Below, piece by piece: positions 40,846 to 55,487 of a DNA stretch of 64,000 bases. How positions within the stretch are numbered: position 1 is the first letter of the stretch; every line of letters starts with the position of its first letter. The stretch comes from Lepidurus packardi (lineage: Eukaryota > Arthropoda > Branchiopoda > Notostraca > Triopsidae). The notes beneath the pieces were generated by a model. The model did not search any database, had not been told where the DNA came from, and saw only the letters and a list, made by a program, of their open reading frames with translations. The translations under genes were made by a program, and so were the position numbers. The stretch covers positions 1-64,000 of the forward strand of contig JAKZAN010000121.1 of the NCBI GenBank assembly GCA_023053545.1, read 5' to 3'.

Positions 40846-42268
40846 CGGACTTAATAAATTCCTTACGGACTGAATTAATTCTTTACGGACTGAATTAATT
40901 CATTACGGACTGAATTAATTCCTTACGGACTGAACAAATTCCTTACGGACTGAACATATTCCTTACGGACTTAATTAACTCCTTACGGACTTAATTAATT
41001 CTTTACGGACTTAATTAATTCCTTATGGACTTAATTAATTCTTTACGGACTGAAAAAATTCCTTACGGACTTAATAAATTCCTTACGGACTTAATAAATT
41101 CCTTACGGACTTAATTAATTAATTACGGACTGAACTAATTCTTTAGGATTGATTGAATTCCTTTTTTACTGAATTAATTCCTTACGGATTGAATTAATTC
41201 CTTACGGATTTAATTAATTCCTTACGGACTTAATTAATTCCTTACGGACTTAATTAATACTTTACGGACTGAATTAATTCCTTACGGACTGAACTAATTC
41301 CTTACGGACTTAATTAATTCCTTCCGGACTTAATAAATTCCTTACGGACTTAATAAATTCCTTACGGACTTAATTAATTCCTTACGGACTGAATTAATTC
41401 TTTAGGATTGATTGAATTCCTTTCTTACTGAATTAATTCCTTACGGAATGAATTAATTCCTTACGGATTTAATTAATTCCTTACGGAATGAATTAATTCC
41501 TTACGGATTTAATTAATTCCTTACGGACTTAATTAATTCCTTACGGACTGAACTAATTCCTTACGGACTTAATTAATTCCTTACGGACTTAATTAATTCC
41601 TTACGGACAGAACAAATTCCTTACGGACTTAATTAATTCTTTACGGACTTAATAAATTCCTGACGGACTGAACAAATTCCTTACGGACTTATTTAATTCC
41701 TTACGGACTTGATAAATTCCTTACGGACTTAATTAATTCCTTACGGACTTAATAAATTCCTTACGGACTGAACAAATTCCTTACGGACTTAATTAATTCC
41801 TTACGGACTTGATAAATTCCTTACGGACTGAATTAATTCTTTAGGATTGATTGAATTCCTTTCTTACTGAATTAATTCCTTATGGACTGAATTAATTCCT
41901 TACGTCCTGATTTAATTCATTACAGACTGAATTAATTCCTTATGGACTGAATTAATTCTTTACGAACTTAATTAATTCCTTACGGACTTAATTAATTCCT
42001 TGTGGACTGAAATAAATCCTTACGGACTGAATTAATTCCTTACGGACTGAATCAATTCCTTACGGACTGAATTAATTCTTTACGGGCTGAAGTAATTCAT
42101 TACGGACTGAATTAATTCCTTACGGACTTAAATAATTCCTTACGGACTGAAATAATTCCTTACGGACTGAATTAATTCCTTACGGACTGAATTAATTCTT
42201 TACGGGCTGAAGTAATTCATTACGGACTTAATTAATTCCTTACGGACTGAATTAATTCTTTAGGATTG
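40846..42268 (+). repeat. 1,736-bp-period repeat in domain B, copy 2
   Basis: It matches copy 1 closely to the TTTAGGATT at 42,259, then breaks off: the expected GATTGAATTCC partner is missing and a GAATCAATTCC unit follows directly. Parts of the same series recur further on (TTTAGG at 43,603, 44,521 and 46,138), with the intervening pieces shuffled. Confidence 0.76.
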
Positions 42269-42391
42269 AATCAATTCCTTACGGACTGAATTAATTCTTT
42301 ACGGGCTGAAGTAATTCATTACGGACTGAATTAATTCCTTACGGACTTAAATAATTCCTTACGGGCTGAATTAATTCATTACGGGCTGGAT
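42259..42391 (+). repeat. Mosaic patch between two breakpoints
   Basis: At the left edge a TTTAGGATT unit is joined to GAATCAATTCC, so the marker has lost its partner. At the right edge CATTACGGGCT is joined to GGATTTAATTAAATCC with four extra bases (GGAT, 42,388-42,391), one of the few out-of-register joins in the window. The sequence between matches the order found at about 38,836-38,955 and 42,990-43,100 (TTTACGGGCT, GAAGTAATTC, TTAAATAATTCC, TTACGGGCT). The sequence to the right continues like 40,583 onward (TTAATTAAATCC then GTTGCGG). Confidence 0.75.
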
Positions 42392-45300
42392 TTAATTAAA
42401 TCCTTACGGACTTAATTAATTCGTTGCGGACTGAATTAATTCCTTACGGACTGAATTAATTCCTTACGGACTGAATTAATTCTTTACGGACTGAATTAAT
42501 TCATTACGGACTGAATTAATTCCTTACGGACTTTATTAATTCCTTACGGACTGAACTAATTCCTTACGGACGGAATTAATTCCTTACGGACTGAATTAAT
42601 TCCTTACGGAATGAATTAATTCATTACGGACTTAATTAATTCCTTACGGACTGAATTAATTCTTTACTGACTTTATAAATTCCTTACGGATTATATCAAT
42701 TCCTTGCGGACTTAATTAATTCTTTACGGAATGAATTAATTCCTTACGGACTGAATTAATTTCTTACGGACTTAATTAATTCCTTACGGCCTGATTTAAT
42801 TCCTTACAGACTGAATTAATTCCTTACGTCCTGATTTAATTCATTACAGACTGAATTAATTCCTTATGGACTGAATTAATTCTTTACGAACTTAATTAAT
42901 TCCTTACGGACTTAATTAATTCCTTACGGACTTAATATATTCCTTGTGGACTGAAATAAATCCTTACGGACTGAATTAATTCCTTACGGACTGAATCAAT
43001 TCCTTACGGACTGAATTAATTCTTTACGGGCTGAAGTAATTCATTACGGACTGAATTAATTCCTTACGGACTTAAATAATTCCTTACGGGCTGAATTAAT
43101 TCATTACGGACTGAATTAATCCCTTACGGACTTAATTAATTCCTTACGGACTGAACAAATTCCTTACGGACTTAATTAATTCCTTACGGATTTAATTAAT
43201 TCCTTACGGACTGAACAAATTCCTTACGGACTTAATTAATTCCTTACGGACTGAACAAATTCCTTACGGACTTAACTAATTCCTTACGGACTGAACAAAT
43301 TCCTTACGGACTTAATAAATTCCTTACGGACTGAATTAATTCTTTACGGACTGAATTAATTCATTACGGACTGAATTAATTCCTTACGGACTGAACAAAT
43401 TCCTTACGGACTGAACATATTCCTTACGGACTTAATTAACTCCTTACGGACTTAATTAATTCTTTACGGACTTAATTAATTCCTTATGGACTTAATTAAT
43501 TCTTTACGGACTGAAAAAATTCCTTACGGACTTAATAAATTCCTTACGGACTTAATAAATTCCTTACGGACTTAATTAATTAATTACGGACTGAACTAAT
43601 TCTTTAGGATTGATTGAATTCCTTTTTTACTGAATTAATTCCTTACGGATTGAATTAATTCCTTACGGATTTAATTAATTCCTTACGGACTTAATTAATT
43701 CCTTACGGACTTAATTAATACTTTACGGACTGAATTAATTCCTTACGGACTGAACTAATTCCTTACGGACTTAATTAATTCCTTCCGGACTTAATAAATT
43801 CCTGACGGACTGAACAAATTACTTACGGACTTAATTAATTCCTTACGGACTGAATTAATTCCGTACGGACTGAATTAATTCTTTTGGATTGATTGAATTC
43901 CTTTCTTACTGAATTAATTCCTTATGGACTGTATTAATTCCTTACGGATTTAATTAATTCCTTACGGACTTAATTAATTCGTTGCGGACTGAATTCATTC
44001 CTTACGGACTGAATTAATTCCTTACGGACTGAATTAATTCTTTACGGGCTGAATTAATTCATTACGGACTGAATTAATCCCTTACGGACTTAATTAATTC
44101 CTTACGGACTGAACAAATTCATTACGGACTGAACAAATTCCTTACGGACTTAATTAATTCCTTACGGACTGAACAAATTCCTTACGGACTTAACTAATTC
44201 CTTACGGACTGAACAAATTCCTTACGGACTTAATAAATTCCTTACGGACTGAATTAATTCTTTACGGACTGAATTAATTCATTACGGACTGAATTAATTC
44301 CTTACGGACTGAACAAATTCCTTACGGACTGAACATATTCCTTACGGACTTAATTAACTCCTTACGGACTTAATTAATTCTTTACGGACTTAATTAATTC
44401 CTTATGGACTTAATTAATTCTTTACGGACTGAAAAAATTCCTTACGGACTTAATAAATTCCTTACGGACTTAATAAATTCCTTACGGACTTAATTAATTA
44501 ATTACGGACTGAACTAATTCTTTAGGATTGATTGAATTCCTTTCTTACTGAATTAATTCCTTACGGATTGAATTAATTCCTTACGGATTTAATTAATTCC
44601 TTACGGACTTAATTAATTCCTTACGGACTTAATTAATACTTTACGGACTGAATAAATTCCTGACGGACTGAACAAATTACTTACGGACTTAATTAATTCC
44701 TTACGGACTGAATTAATTCCGTACGGACTGAATTAATTCTTTTGGATTGATTGAATTCCTTTCTTACTGAATTAATTCCTTATGGACTGTATTAATTCCT
44801 TACGGATTTAATTAATTCCTTACGGACTTAATTAATTCGTTGCGGACTGAATTCATTCCTTACGGACTGAATTAATTCCTTACGGACTGAATTAATTCTT
44901 TACGGGCTGAATTAATTCATTACGGACTGAATTAATCCCTTACGGACTTAATTAATTCCTTACGGACTGAACAAATTCATTACGGACTGAATTAATCCCT
45001 TACGGACTTAATTAATTCCTTAAGGACTGAACAAATTCCTTACGGACTGAACAAATTCCTTACGGACTTAATTAATTCCTTACGGATTTAATTAATTCCT
45101 TACGGACTGAACAAATTCCTTACGGACTTAATTAATTCCTTACGGACTGAACAAATTCCTTACGGACTTAACTAATTCCTTACGGACTGAACAAATTCCT
45201 TACGGACTTAATTAATACTTTACGGACTGAATTAATTCCTTACGGACTGAACTAATTCCTTACGGACTTAATTAATTCCTTCCGGACTTAATAAATTCCT

Positions 45301-47505
45301 GACGGACTGAACAAATTACTTACGGACTTAATTAATTCCTTACGGACTGAATTAATTCCGTACGGACTGAATTAATTCTTTTGGATTGATTGAATTCCTT
45401 TCTTACTGAATTAATTCCTTATGGACTGTATTAATTCCTTACGGATTTAATTAATTCCTTACGGACTTAATTAATTCGTTGCGGACTGAATTCATTCCTT
45501 ACGGACTGAATTAATTCCTTACGGACTGAATTAATTCTTTACGGGCTGAATTAATTCATTACGGACTGAATTAATCCCTTACGGACTTAATTAATTCCTT
45601 ACGGACTGAACAAATTCATTACGGACTGAATTAATCCCTTGCGGACTTAATTAATTCCTTAAGGACTGAACAAATTCCTTACGGACTGAACAAATTCCTT
45701 ACGGACTTAATTAATTCCTTACGGATTTAATTAATTCCTTACGGACTGAACAAATTCCTTACGGACTTAACTAATTCCTTACGGACTGAACAAATTCCTT
45801 ACGGACTTAATAAATTCCTTACGGACTGAATTAATTCTTTACGGACTGAATTAATTCATTACGGACTGAATTAATTCCTTACGGACTGAACAAATTCCTT
45901 ACGGACTGAACATATTCCTTACGGACTTAATTAACTCCTTACGGACTTAATTAATTCTTTACGGACTTAATTACTTCCTTACGGACTGAATTAATTCTTT
46001 ACGGACTTAATTAATTCCTTATGGACTTAATTATTTCTTTACGGACTGAAAAAATTCCTTACGGACTTAATAAATTCCTTACGTACTTAATAAATTCCTT
46101 ACGGACTTAATTAATTAATTACGGACTGAACTAATTCTTTAGGATTGATTGAATTCCTTTCTTACTGAATTAATTCCTTACGGATTGAATTAATTCCTTA
46201 CGGATTTAATTAATTCCTTACGTACTGAATTAATTCATTAAGGACTGAATTAATCCCTTACGGACTTAATTAATTCCTTACGGACTGAACAAATTCCTTA
46301 CGGACTTAATTAATTCCTTACGGACTGAACAAATTCCTTACGGACTGAACAAATTCCTTACGGACTGAATTAATTCCTTACGGACTGAATTAATTCTTTA
46401 CGGACTGAATTAATTCATTACGGACTGAATTAATTCCTTACGGACTTAATTAATTTCTTACGGACTGAACAAATTCCTTACGGACTTAATTAATTCCTTA
46501 CGGACTTATTTAATTCTTTACGGACTGAAATAATTCCTTACGGACTGAATTAATTCCTTACGGACTTAATTAATACTTTACGGACTGAATTAATTCCTTA
46601 CGGACTGAATTAATTCCTTAAGGACTTAATTAATTCCTTACGGACTTAATTAATTCCTTACGGACTGAACAAATTCCTTACGGACTTAATTAATTCCTTA
46701 CGGACTGAATTAATTCTTTAGGATTGATTGAATTCCTTTCTTACTGAATTAATTCCTTACGGACTGAATTAATTCCTTACGGATTTAATTAATTCCTTAC
46801 GGACTTAATTAATTCCTTACGGACTTTATTAATTCTTTACGGACTGAATTAATTCCTTACGGACTTTATTAATTCTTTACGGACTGAATTAATTCCTTAC
46901 GGACTGAATTAATTCTTTACGGACTGAACTAATTCCTTACGGACGGAATTAATTCCTTACGGACTGAATTAATTCCTTACGGAATGAATTAATTCATTAC
47001 GGAATTAATTAATTCCTTACGGACTGAATTAATTCTTTACTGACTTTATAAATTCCTTACGGATTATATCAATTCCTTGCGGAATTAATTAATTCTTTAC
47101 GGAATGAATTAATTCCTTACGGACTGAATTAATTTCTTACGGACTTAATTAATTCCTTACGGCCTGATTTAATTCCTTACAGACTGAATTAATTCCTTAC
47201 GTCCTGATTTAATTCATTACAGACTGAATTAATTCCTTATGGACTGAATTAATTCTTTACGAACTTAATTAATTCCTTACGGACTTAATTAATTCCTTAC
47301 GGACTTAATTAATTCCTTGTGGACTGAAATAAATCCTTACGGACTGAATTAATTCCTTACGGACTGAATCAATTCCTTACCGACTTAATTAATTCATTTC
47401 GGACTGAATTAATTCCCTACGGACTTAATTAATTCATTTCGGACTGAATTAATTCCTTACGGACTGAATTAATTCCTTACGGACTGAATTAGTACCTTAC
47501 GGACT

Positions 47506-47544
47506 GAATTAATTCTTTATGATTGATTGAATTCCTTACTTACT
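47506..47544 (+). repeat. 39-bp marker dimer, domain C form TTTATGATT
   Basis: The 19-bp unit ends TTTATGATT and the partner is GATTGAATTCCTTACTTACT, then usually GAATTAGTTAGTTACGG or a TTTCGG variant. Copies start TTTATGATT at 47,516, 49,711, 50,889, 53,703, 53,922, 54,561, 58,710, 62,126, 62,185, 62,584, 63,284, 63,473, 63,522 and 63,861, with relatives TTTATTATT at 49,930 and TTAATGATT at 51,187. Copies at 49,930, 50,889 and 53,922 read GAATGAATTCC in the partner unit. Confidence 0.8.
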
Positions 47545-50500
47545 GAATTAGTTAGTTACGGACTGAATTAATTCCTTACGGACTGAATTAATTAATTAAA
47601 CTGAATTAACTACTTACGGACTGTATTAATTCTTTACGGACTGAATTAATTCCTTGGGGACTCAATTAATTCCTTACGGACTTAATTAATTCATTACGGA
47701 CTTTATTATTTCCTTGTGGAATGAAATAATTGCTTACGGACTGAATTAATTCCTTACGGACTGAATCAATTCCTTACAGACTGAATTAATTCTTTACGGA
47801 CTGAATTAATTCCTTACGGACTTAATTAATTCCTTACTTACTGAATTAGTTAGTTTCGGACTGAATTAATTCTTTACGGACTGAATTAATTAATTACGGA
47901 CTGAATTAATTCCTTACGGACTTAATTAATTCTTTACGGACTGAATTAATTCCTTTCGGACTGAATTAATTCCTTATGGACTGAAATAATTCCTTACGGA
48001 ATGAATTAATTCATTACGGACTTAATTAAATCCTTACCGACTTAATTAATTCCTTACGGAATGAACTAATTCCTTACGGAATGAATTAATTCCTTACGGA
48101 ATGAATTAATTCCTTACGGAATGAATTAATTCCTTACGGACTTAATTAATTCTTTACGGACTGAATTAATTCCTTTCGGACTGAATTAATTTCTTACGGA
48201 CTGAACTAATTCCTTACGGACGGAATTAATTCCTTACGGACTGAATTAATTCCTTACGGAATGAATTAATTCATTACGGACTTAATTAAATCCTTACCGA
48301 CTTAATTAATTCCTTACGGAATGAATTAATTCCTTACGGAATGAATTAATTCCCTACGGACTTAATTAATTCATTTCGGACTGAATTAATTCCCTACGGA
48401 ATGAATTAATTCCTTACGGAATGAATTAATTCCTTACGGAATGAATTAATTCCTTACGGAATAAATTAATTCCTTACGTACTGAATTAGTTCCTTTCGGA
48501 CTTAATTAATTCATTACGGACTTAATTAAATCCTTACCGACTTAATTAATTCCTTACGTACTGAATTAATTCCTTACGTACTGAATTAATTCCTTAAGGA
48601 CTGAATTAATTCCTTACGGAATGAATTAATTCTTTAGGATTGATTGAATTCCTTTCTTACTGAATTAATTCCTTTCTTACTGAATTAATTCCTTATGGAC
48701 TGAATTAATTCCTTACGGATTTAATTAATTCCTTACGGATTTAATTAATTCCTTACGGATTTAATTAATTCCTTACGGATTTAATTAATTCCTTACGGGC
48801 TGAAGTAATTCATTACGGACTTAATTAATTCCTTACGGACTGAATTAATTCCTTACGGACTGAATTAATTCTTTACGGGCTGAAGTAATTCATTACGGAC
48901 TGAATTAATTCTTTACGGGCTGAAGAAATTCATTACGGACTTAATTAATTCCTTACGGACTGAATTAATTCTTTAGGATTGATTGAATTCCTTTCTTACT
49001 GAATTAATTCCTTACGGACTTAATTAATTCGTTGCGGACTGAATTAATTCCTTACGGACTGAATTAATTCCTTACGGACTGAATTAATTCTTTATGGACT
49101 GAATTAATTCATTACGGACTGAATTAATTCCTTACGGACTTAATTAATTCCTTACGGACTGAACTAATTCCTTACGGACGGAATTAATTCCTTACGGACT
49201 GAATTAATTCCTTACGGAATGAATTAATTCATTACGGACTTAATTAATTCCTTACGGACTGAATTAATTCTTTACTGACTTTATAAATTCCTTACGGATT
49301 ATATCAATTCCTTACGGACTTAAATAATTCCTTGTGGACTGAAATAAATCCTTACGGACTGAATTAATTCCTTACGGACTGAATCAATTCCTTACGGACT
49401 GAATTAATTCTTTACGGACTGAATTAATTCCTTACGGACTGAATTAATTCCTTACGGACTGAACTAATTCCTTACGGACGGAATTAATTCTTTACGGACT
49501 GAATTAATTCCTTACGGAATGAATTAATTCATTACGGACTTAATTAATTCATTTCGGACTGAATTAATTCCCTACGGACTTAATTAATTCATTTCGGACT
49601 GAATTAATTCCCTACGGACTTAATTAATTCATTTCTGACTGAATTATATCCTTACGGACTGAATTAATTCCTTACGGACTGAATTAGTACCTTACGGACT
49701 GAATTAATTCTTTATGATTGATTGAATTCCTTACTTACGGAATTAGTTAGTTACGGACTGAATTAATTCCTTACGGACTGAATTAATTCATTACGGGTTT
49801 AATTAAATCCTTACCGACTTAATTAATTCCTTACGGAATGAATTAATTCCTTACGGAATGAATTAATTCCCTACGGACTTAATTAATTCATTTCGGACTG
49901 AATTAATTCTTTACGGACTGAATTAATTCTTTATTATTGAATGAATTCCTTACTTACTGAATTAGTTAGTTACGGACTGAATTAACTCCTTACGGACTGA
50001 ATTAATTAATTACGGACTGAATTAATCCTTTACGGACTGAATTAATTCCTTGGGGACTGAATTAATTCCTTACGGACTGAACTAATTCCTTACGGAATGA
50101 ATTAATTCCTTACGGACTGAACAAATTCCTTACGGATTTAATTAATTCCTTACGGACTGAACAAATTCCTTACGGACTGAACAAATTCCTTACGGGCTTA
50201 ATAAATTCCTTACGGACTGAATTAATTCCTTACGGACTGAATTAATTCTTTACGGACTGAATTAATTCATTACGGAATGAATTAATTCATTACGGACTTA
50301 ATTAAATCCTTACCGACTTTATTAATTCCTTACGGAATGAACTAATTGTTTACGGAATGAATTAATTCCTTACGGAATGAATTAATTCCTTACGGAATGA
50401 ATTAATTCCTTACGGACTTAATTAATTCTTTACGGACTGAATTAATTCCTTTCGGACTGAATTAATTCCTTACGGACTGAACTAATTCCTTACGGACGGA

Positions 50501-51869
50501 ATTAATTCCTTACGGACTGAATTAATTCCTTACGGAATGAATTAATTCATTACGGACTTAATTAAATCTTTACCGAATTAATTAATTCCTTACGGAATGA
50601 ATTAATTCCTTACGGAATGAATTAATTCCTTACGGAATGAATTAATTCCTTACGGAATGAATTAATTCCTTACGGAATGAATTAATTCCTTACGGAATAA
50701 ATTAATTCCTTACGTACTGAATTAGTTCCTTTCGGACTTAATTAATTCATTACGGACTTAATTAAATCCTTACCGACTTAAATAATTCCTTACGGAATGT
50801 ATTAATTCCTTACGGAATGAATTAATTCCCTACGGACTTAATTAATTCATTTCGGACTTAATTAATTCCTTACGGACTGAATTAATTCTTTATGATTGAA
50901 TGAATTCCTTACTTACTGAATTAGTTAGTTACGGACTGAATTAATTCCTTACGGACTGAATTAATTTATTACGGACTGAATTAACTACCTACGGACTGAA
51001 TTAATCCTTTACGGACTGAATTAATTCCTTGGGGACTGAATTAATTCCTTACGGACATAATTAATTCATTACGGACTTAATTATTTCCTTACGGACTTAA
51101 TTAATTCCTTACGGAATGAATTAATTCCTTACGGACTGAACAAATTCCTTACGGACTTAATTAATTCCTTACGGACTGAATTAATTCTTAATGATTGATT
51201 GAATTCCTTACTTACTGAATTAGTTAGTTTCGGACTGAATTAATTCTTTACGGACTGAATTAATTAATTACGGACTGAATTAATTCCTTACGGACTTAAT
51301 TAATTCTTTACGGACTGAATTAATTCCTTTCGGACTGAATTAATTCCTTACGGAATGAAATAATTCCTTACGGAATGAATTAATTCATTACGGACTTAAT
51401 TAAATCCTTACCGACTTAATTAATTCCTTACGGAATGAACTAATTCCTTACGGAATGAATTAATTCCTTACGGAATGAATTAATTCCTTACGGAATGAAT
51501 TAATTCCTTACGGACTTAATTAATTCTTTACGGACTGAATTAATTCCTTTCGGACTGAATTAATTTCTTACGGACTGAACTAATTCCTTACGGACGGAAT
51601 TAATTCCTTACGGAATGAATTAATTCATTACGGACTTAATTAAATCTTTACCGAATTAATTAATTCCTTACGGAATGAATTAATTCCTTACGGAATGAAT
51701 TAATTCCTTACGGAATGAATTAATTCCTTACGGAATAAATTAATTCCTTACGTACTGAATTAGTTCCTTTCGGACTTAATTAATTCATTACGGACTTAAT
51801 TAAATCCTTACCGACTTAATTAATTCCTTACGTACTGAATTAATTCCTTAAGGACTGAATTAATTCCTT

Positions 51870-52703
51870 ACGGAATGAATTAATTCTTTAGGATTGATTG
51901 AATTCGTTTCTTACTGAATTAATTCCTTTCTTACTGAATTAATTCCTTATGGACTGAATTAATTCCTTACGGATTTAATTAATTCCTTACGGACTTAATT
52001 AATTCCTTACGGATTTAATTAATTCCTTACGGGCTGAAGTAATTCATTACGGACTTAATTAATTCCTTACGGACTGAATTAATTCCTTACGGACTGAAAT
52101 AATTCTTTACGGGCTGAAGTAATTCATTACGGACTTAATTAATTCCTTACGGACTGAATTAATTCTTTAGGATTGATTGAATTCCTTTCTTACTGAATTA
52201 ATTCCTTATGGACTGAATTAATTCCTTACGGATTTAATTAATTCCTTACGGACTTAATTAATTCGTTGCGGACTGAATTAATTCCTTACGGACTGAATTA
52301 ATTCCTTACGCACTGAATTAATTATTTATGGACTGAATTAATTCATTACGGACTGAATTAATTCATTACGGACTTAATTAATTCCTTACGGACTGAACTA
52401 ATTCCTTACGGACGGAATTAATTCCTTACGGACTGAATTAATTCCTTACGGAATGAATTAATTCATTACGGACTTAATTAATTCCTTACGGACTGAATTA
52501 ATTCTTTACTGACTTTATAAATTCCTTACGGATTATATCAATTCCTTACGGACTTAATTAATTCCTTACGGACTTAATTAATTCCTTGTGGACTGAAATA
52601 AATCCTTACGGACTGAATTAATTCCTTACGGACTGAATCAATTCCTTACGGACTGAATTAATTCTTTACGGACTGAATTAATTCCTTACGGACTGAATTA
52701 ATT
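51870..52703 (+). repeat. 898-bp-offset duplication in domain C, copy 1
   Basis: B-like material inside domain C. TTTAGG at 51,887 and 52,166, GGGCTGAAG at 52,031 and TATATC at 52,534 recur at 52,765, 53,064, 52,929 and 53,432; the offset is 878 at the first dimer and 898 afterwards because copy 2 has one more CTTTCTTACTGAATT unit. Private changes: CGTTTCTTACT near 51,905, TTACGCACT near 52,308, ATTTATGG near 52,323. Confidence 0.78.
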
Positions 52704-52747
52704 CCTTACGGACTGAACTAATTCCTTACGGACGGAATTAATTCCTT

Positions 52748-53601
52748 ACGGAATGAATTAATTCTTTAGGATTGATTGAATTCCTTTCTTACTGAATTAA
52801 TTCCTTTCTTACTGAATTAATTCCTTTCTTACTGAATTAATTCCTTATGGACTGAATTAATTCCTTACGGATTTAATTAATTCCTTACGGACTTAATTAA
52901 TTCCTTACGGATTTAATTAATTCCTTACGGGCTGAAGTAATTCATTACGGACTTAATTAATTCCTTACGGACTGAATTAATTCCTTACGGACTGAATTAA
53001 TTCTTTACGGGCTGAAGTAATTCATTACGGACTTAATTAATTCCTTACGGACTGAATTAATTCTTTAGGATTGATTGAATTCCTTTCTTACTGAATTAAT
53101 TCCTTATGGACTGAATTAATTCCTTACGGATTTAATTAATTCCTTACGGACTTAATTAATTCGTTGCGGACTGAATTAATTCCTTACGGACTGAATTAAT
53201 TCCTTACGGACTGAATTAATTCTTTATGGACTGAATTAATTCATTACGGACTGAATTAATTCCTTACGGACTTAATTAATTCCTTACGGACTGAACTAAT
53301 TCCTTACGGACGGAATTAATTCCTTACGGACTGAATTAATTCCTTACGGAATGAATTAATTCATTACGGACTTAATTAATTCCTTACGGACTGAATTAAT
53401 TCTTTACTGACTTTATAAATTCCTTACGGATTATATCAATTCCTTACGGACTTAATTAATTCCTTACGGACTTAATTAATTCCTTGTGGACTGAAATAAA
53501 TCCTTACGGACTTAATTAATTCCTTACGGACTGAATCAATTCCTTACGGACTGAATTAATTCTTTACGGACTGAATTAATTCCTTACGGACTGAATTAAT
53601 T
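52748..53601 (+). repeat. 898-bp-offset duplication in domain C, copy 2
   Basis: It begins with three CTTTCTTACTGAATT units in a row after TTTAGG at 52,765 (copy 1 has two), so a 20-bp expansion occurred inside the landmark. Homology to copy 1 ends near 53,601, where CCCTACGG and CATTTCGG units of domain C resume. Confidence 0.76.
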
Positions 53602-55448
53602 CCCTACGGACTTAATTAATTCATTTCGGACTGAATTAATTCCTTACGGACTGAATTAATTCCTTACGGACTGAATTAGAACCTTACGGACTGAATTAAT
53701 TCTTTATGATTGATTGAATTCCTTACTTACTGAATTAGTTAGTTACGGACTGAATTAATTCCTTACGGACTGAATTAATTCATTACGGGTTTAATTAAAT
53801 CCTTACCGACTTAATTAATTACTTACGGAATGAATTAATTCCTTACGGAATGAATTAATTCCCTACGGACTTAATTAATTCATTTCGGACTGAATTAATT
53901 CCTTACGGACTGAATTAATTCTTTATGATTGAATGAATTCCTTACTTACTGAATTAGTTAGTTACGGACTGAATTAATTCCTTACGGACTGAATTAATTA
54001 ATTACGGACTGAATTAATCCTTTACGGACTGAATTAATTCCTTGGGGACTGAATTAATTCCTTACGGACTTAATTAATTCATTACGGACTTAATTATTTC
54101 CTTACGGACTTAATTAATTCCTTACGGAATGAATTAATTCCTTACGGACTGAACAAATTCCTTACGGACTTAATTAATTCCTTACGGACTGAACAAATTC
54201 CTTACGGACTTAATTAATTCCTTACGGACTGAACAAATTCCTTACGGACTTAATAAATTCCTTACGGACTGAATTAATTCCTTACGGACTGAATTAATTC
54301 TTTACGGACTGAATTAATTCATTACGGACTGAATTAATTCCTTACGGACTTAATTAATTCCTTACGGACTGAACTTATTCCTTACGGACTTAATTAACTC
54401 CTTACGGACTTAATTAATTCTTTACGGACTGAATTAATTCCTGACGGACTGAATTAATTTTTTACGGACTTAATTAATTCCTTACGGACTTAACAAATTC
54501 CTTACGGACTTAATAAATTCCTTACGGACTTAATTAATTCCTTACTGACTGAATTAATTCTTTATGATTGATTGAATTCCTTACTTACTGAATTAGTAAG
54601 TTTCGGACTGAATTAATTCCTTACGGACTGAATTAATTCCTTACGGACTGAACTAATTCTTTACGGACTTAATTAATTCATTACGGACTTAATTAAATCC
54701 TTACCGACTTAATTAATTCCTTACGTACTGAATTAATTCCTTACGGACTGAATTAATTCCTTACGGACTGAATTAATTCCTTACGGACTGAATTAATTCT
54801 TTACGGACTGAATTAATTCCTTACGGACTGAATTAATTAATTACGGACTGAATTAACTACTTACGGACTGATTAATTCTTTACGAACTGAATTAATTCCT
54901 TGGGGACTGAATTAATTCCTAACGGACTCAATTAATTCATTACGGACTTAATTATTTCCTTACGGACTGAATTAATTCCTTACGGACTTAATTAATTCAT
55001 TACGGACTGAATTAAATACTAAGGGAATGAATTAGTTCCTAACGGACTGAATTAAATACTTAGGGACTGAATTAATTCCTAACGGACTGAATTAATTCCT
55101 TACGGACTGAATTAATTCTTTACGGACTGAATTAATTCCTTACGGACTGAATTAATTCCTTACGGACTGAATTAATTCCTTACGGACTTAATTAATTCAT
55201 TACGGACTGAAATAATTCCTTAGGGACTGAATTAATTCCTTACGGACTGAATTAAATACTTAGGGACTGAACTAATTCCAAACGGACTGAATTAATTCCT
55301 TTGGGACTGAATTAATTCCTTACGGACTGAATTAATTCCTTACGGAATGAATTAATTCATTACGGAATGAATTAATTCCTTACGGATTGAATCAATTCCT
55401 TACTTACGGAATTAATTCCTTACGGACTGATTTAATTCCTTACGGACT

Positions 55449-55487
55449 GAATTAATTCTTTATGCTTGATTGAATACCTTACTTACT
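55449..55487 (+). repeat. 39-bp marker dimer, domain C form TTTATGCTT
   Basis: A subtype in which the first unit ends TTTATGCTT. TTTATGCTT starts at 55,459, 56,616, 57,235, 59,750 and 60,968, so it is confined to about 5.5 kb. Four of the five partners read GATTGAATTCCTTACTTACT; the first copy has GATTGAATACC and so lacks the EcoRI site. Its restricted range shows that this stretch was amplified after the A-to-C change arose. Confidence 0.8.

Larger units (their letters stand above)
32781..47380 (+). repeat. Satellite domain B
   Basis: This domain is marked by dimers whose second unit ends CTTTCTTACT, by many units with GAACAAATTC, GAATAAATTC or a start in TTAATTAATTC (after GGAC), and by TTTACGGGCT followed by GAAGTAATTC. 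GAATTAATAC/GAATTAAATC pairs, so common in domain A, are essentially gone. The change is abrupt around 32,780, where a unit ending TTTTTTACGGACTT appears. A diagnostic boundary sequence, AATTACGGACTGAACTAATT followed by TTTAGG, occurs with TTTAGG at 34,892, 39,406, 41,142, 43,603, 44,521 and 46,138. The far end grades into domain C near 47,380, where ACCGACTT and CATTTCGG units begin. Confidence 0.72.

Noticed and set aside
42310-42330. CENP-B box in TTTACGGGCT units
   Set aside because: The spacing and the TTCG half of the box are missing; only the CGGG part is shared by chance.
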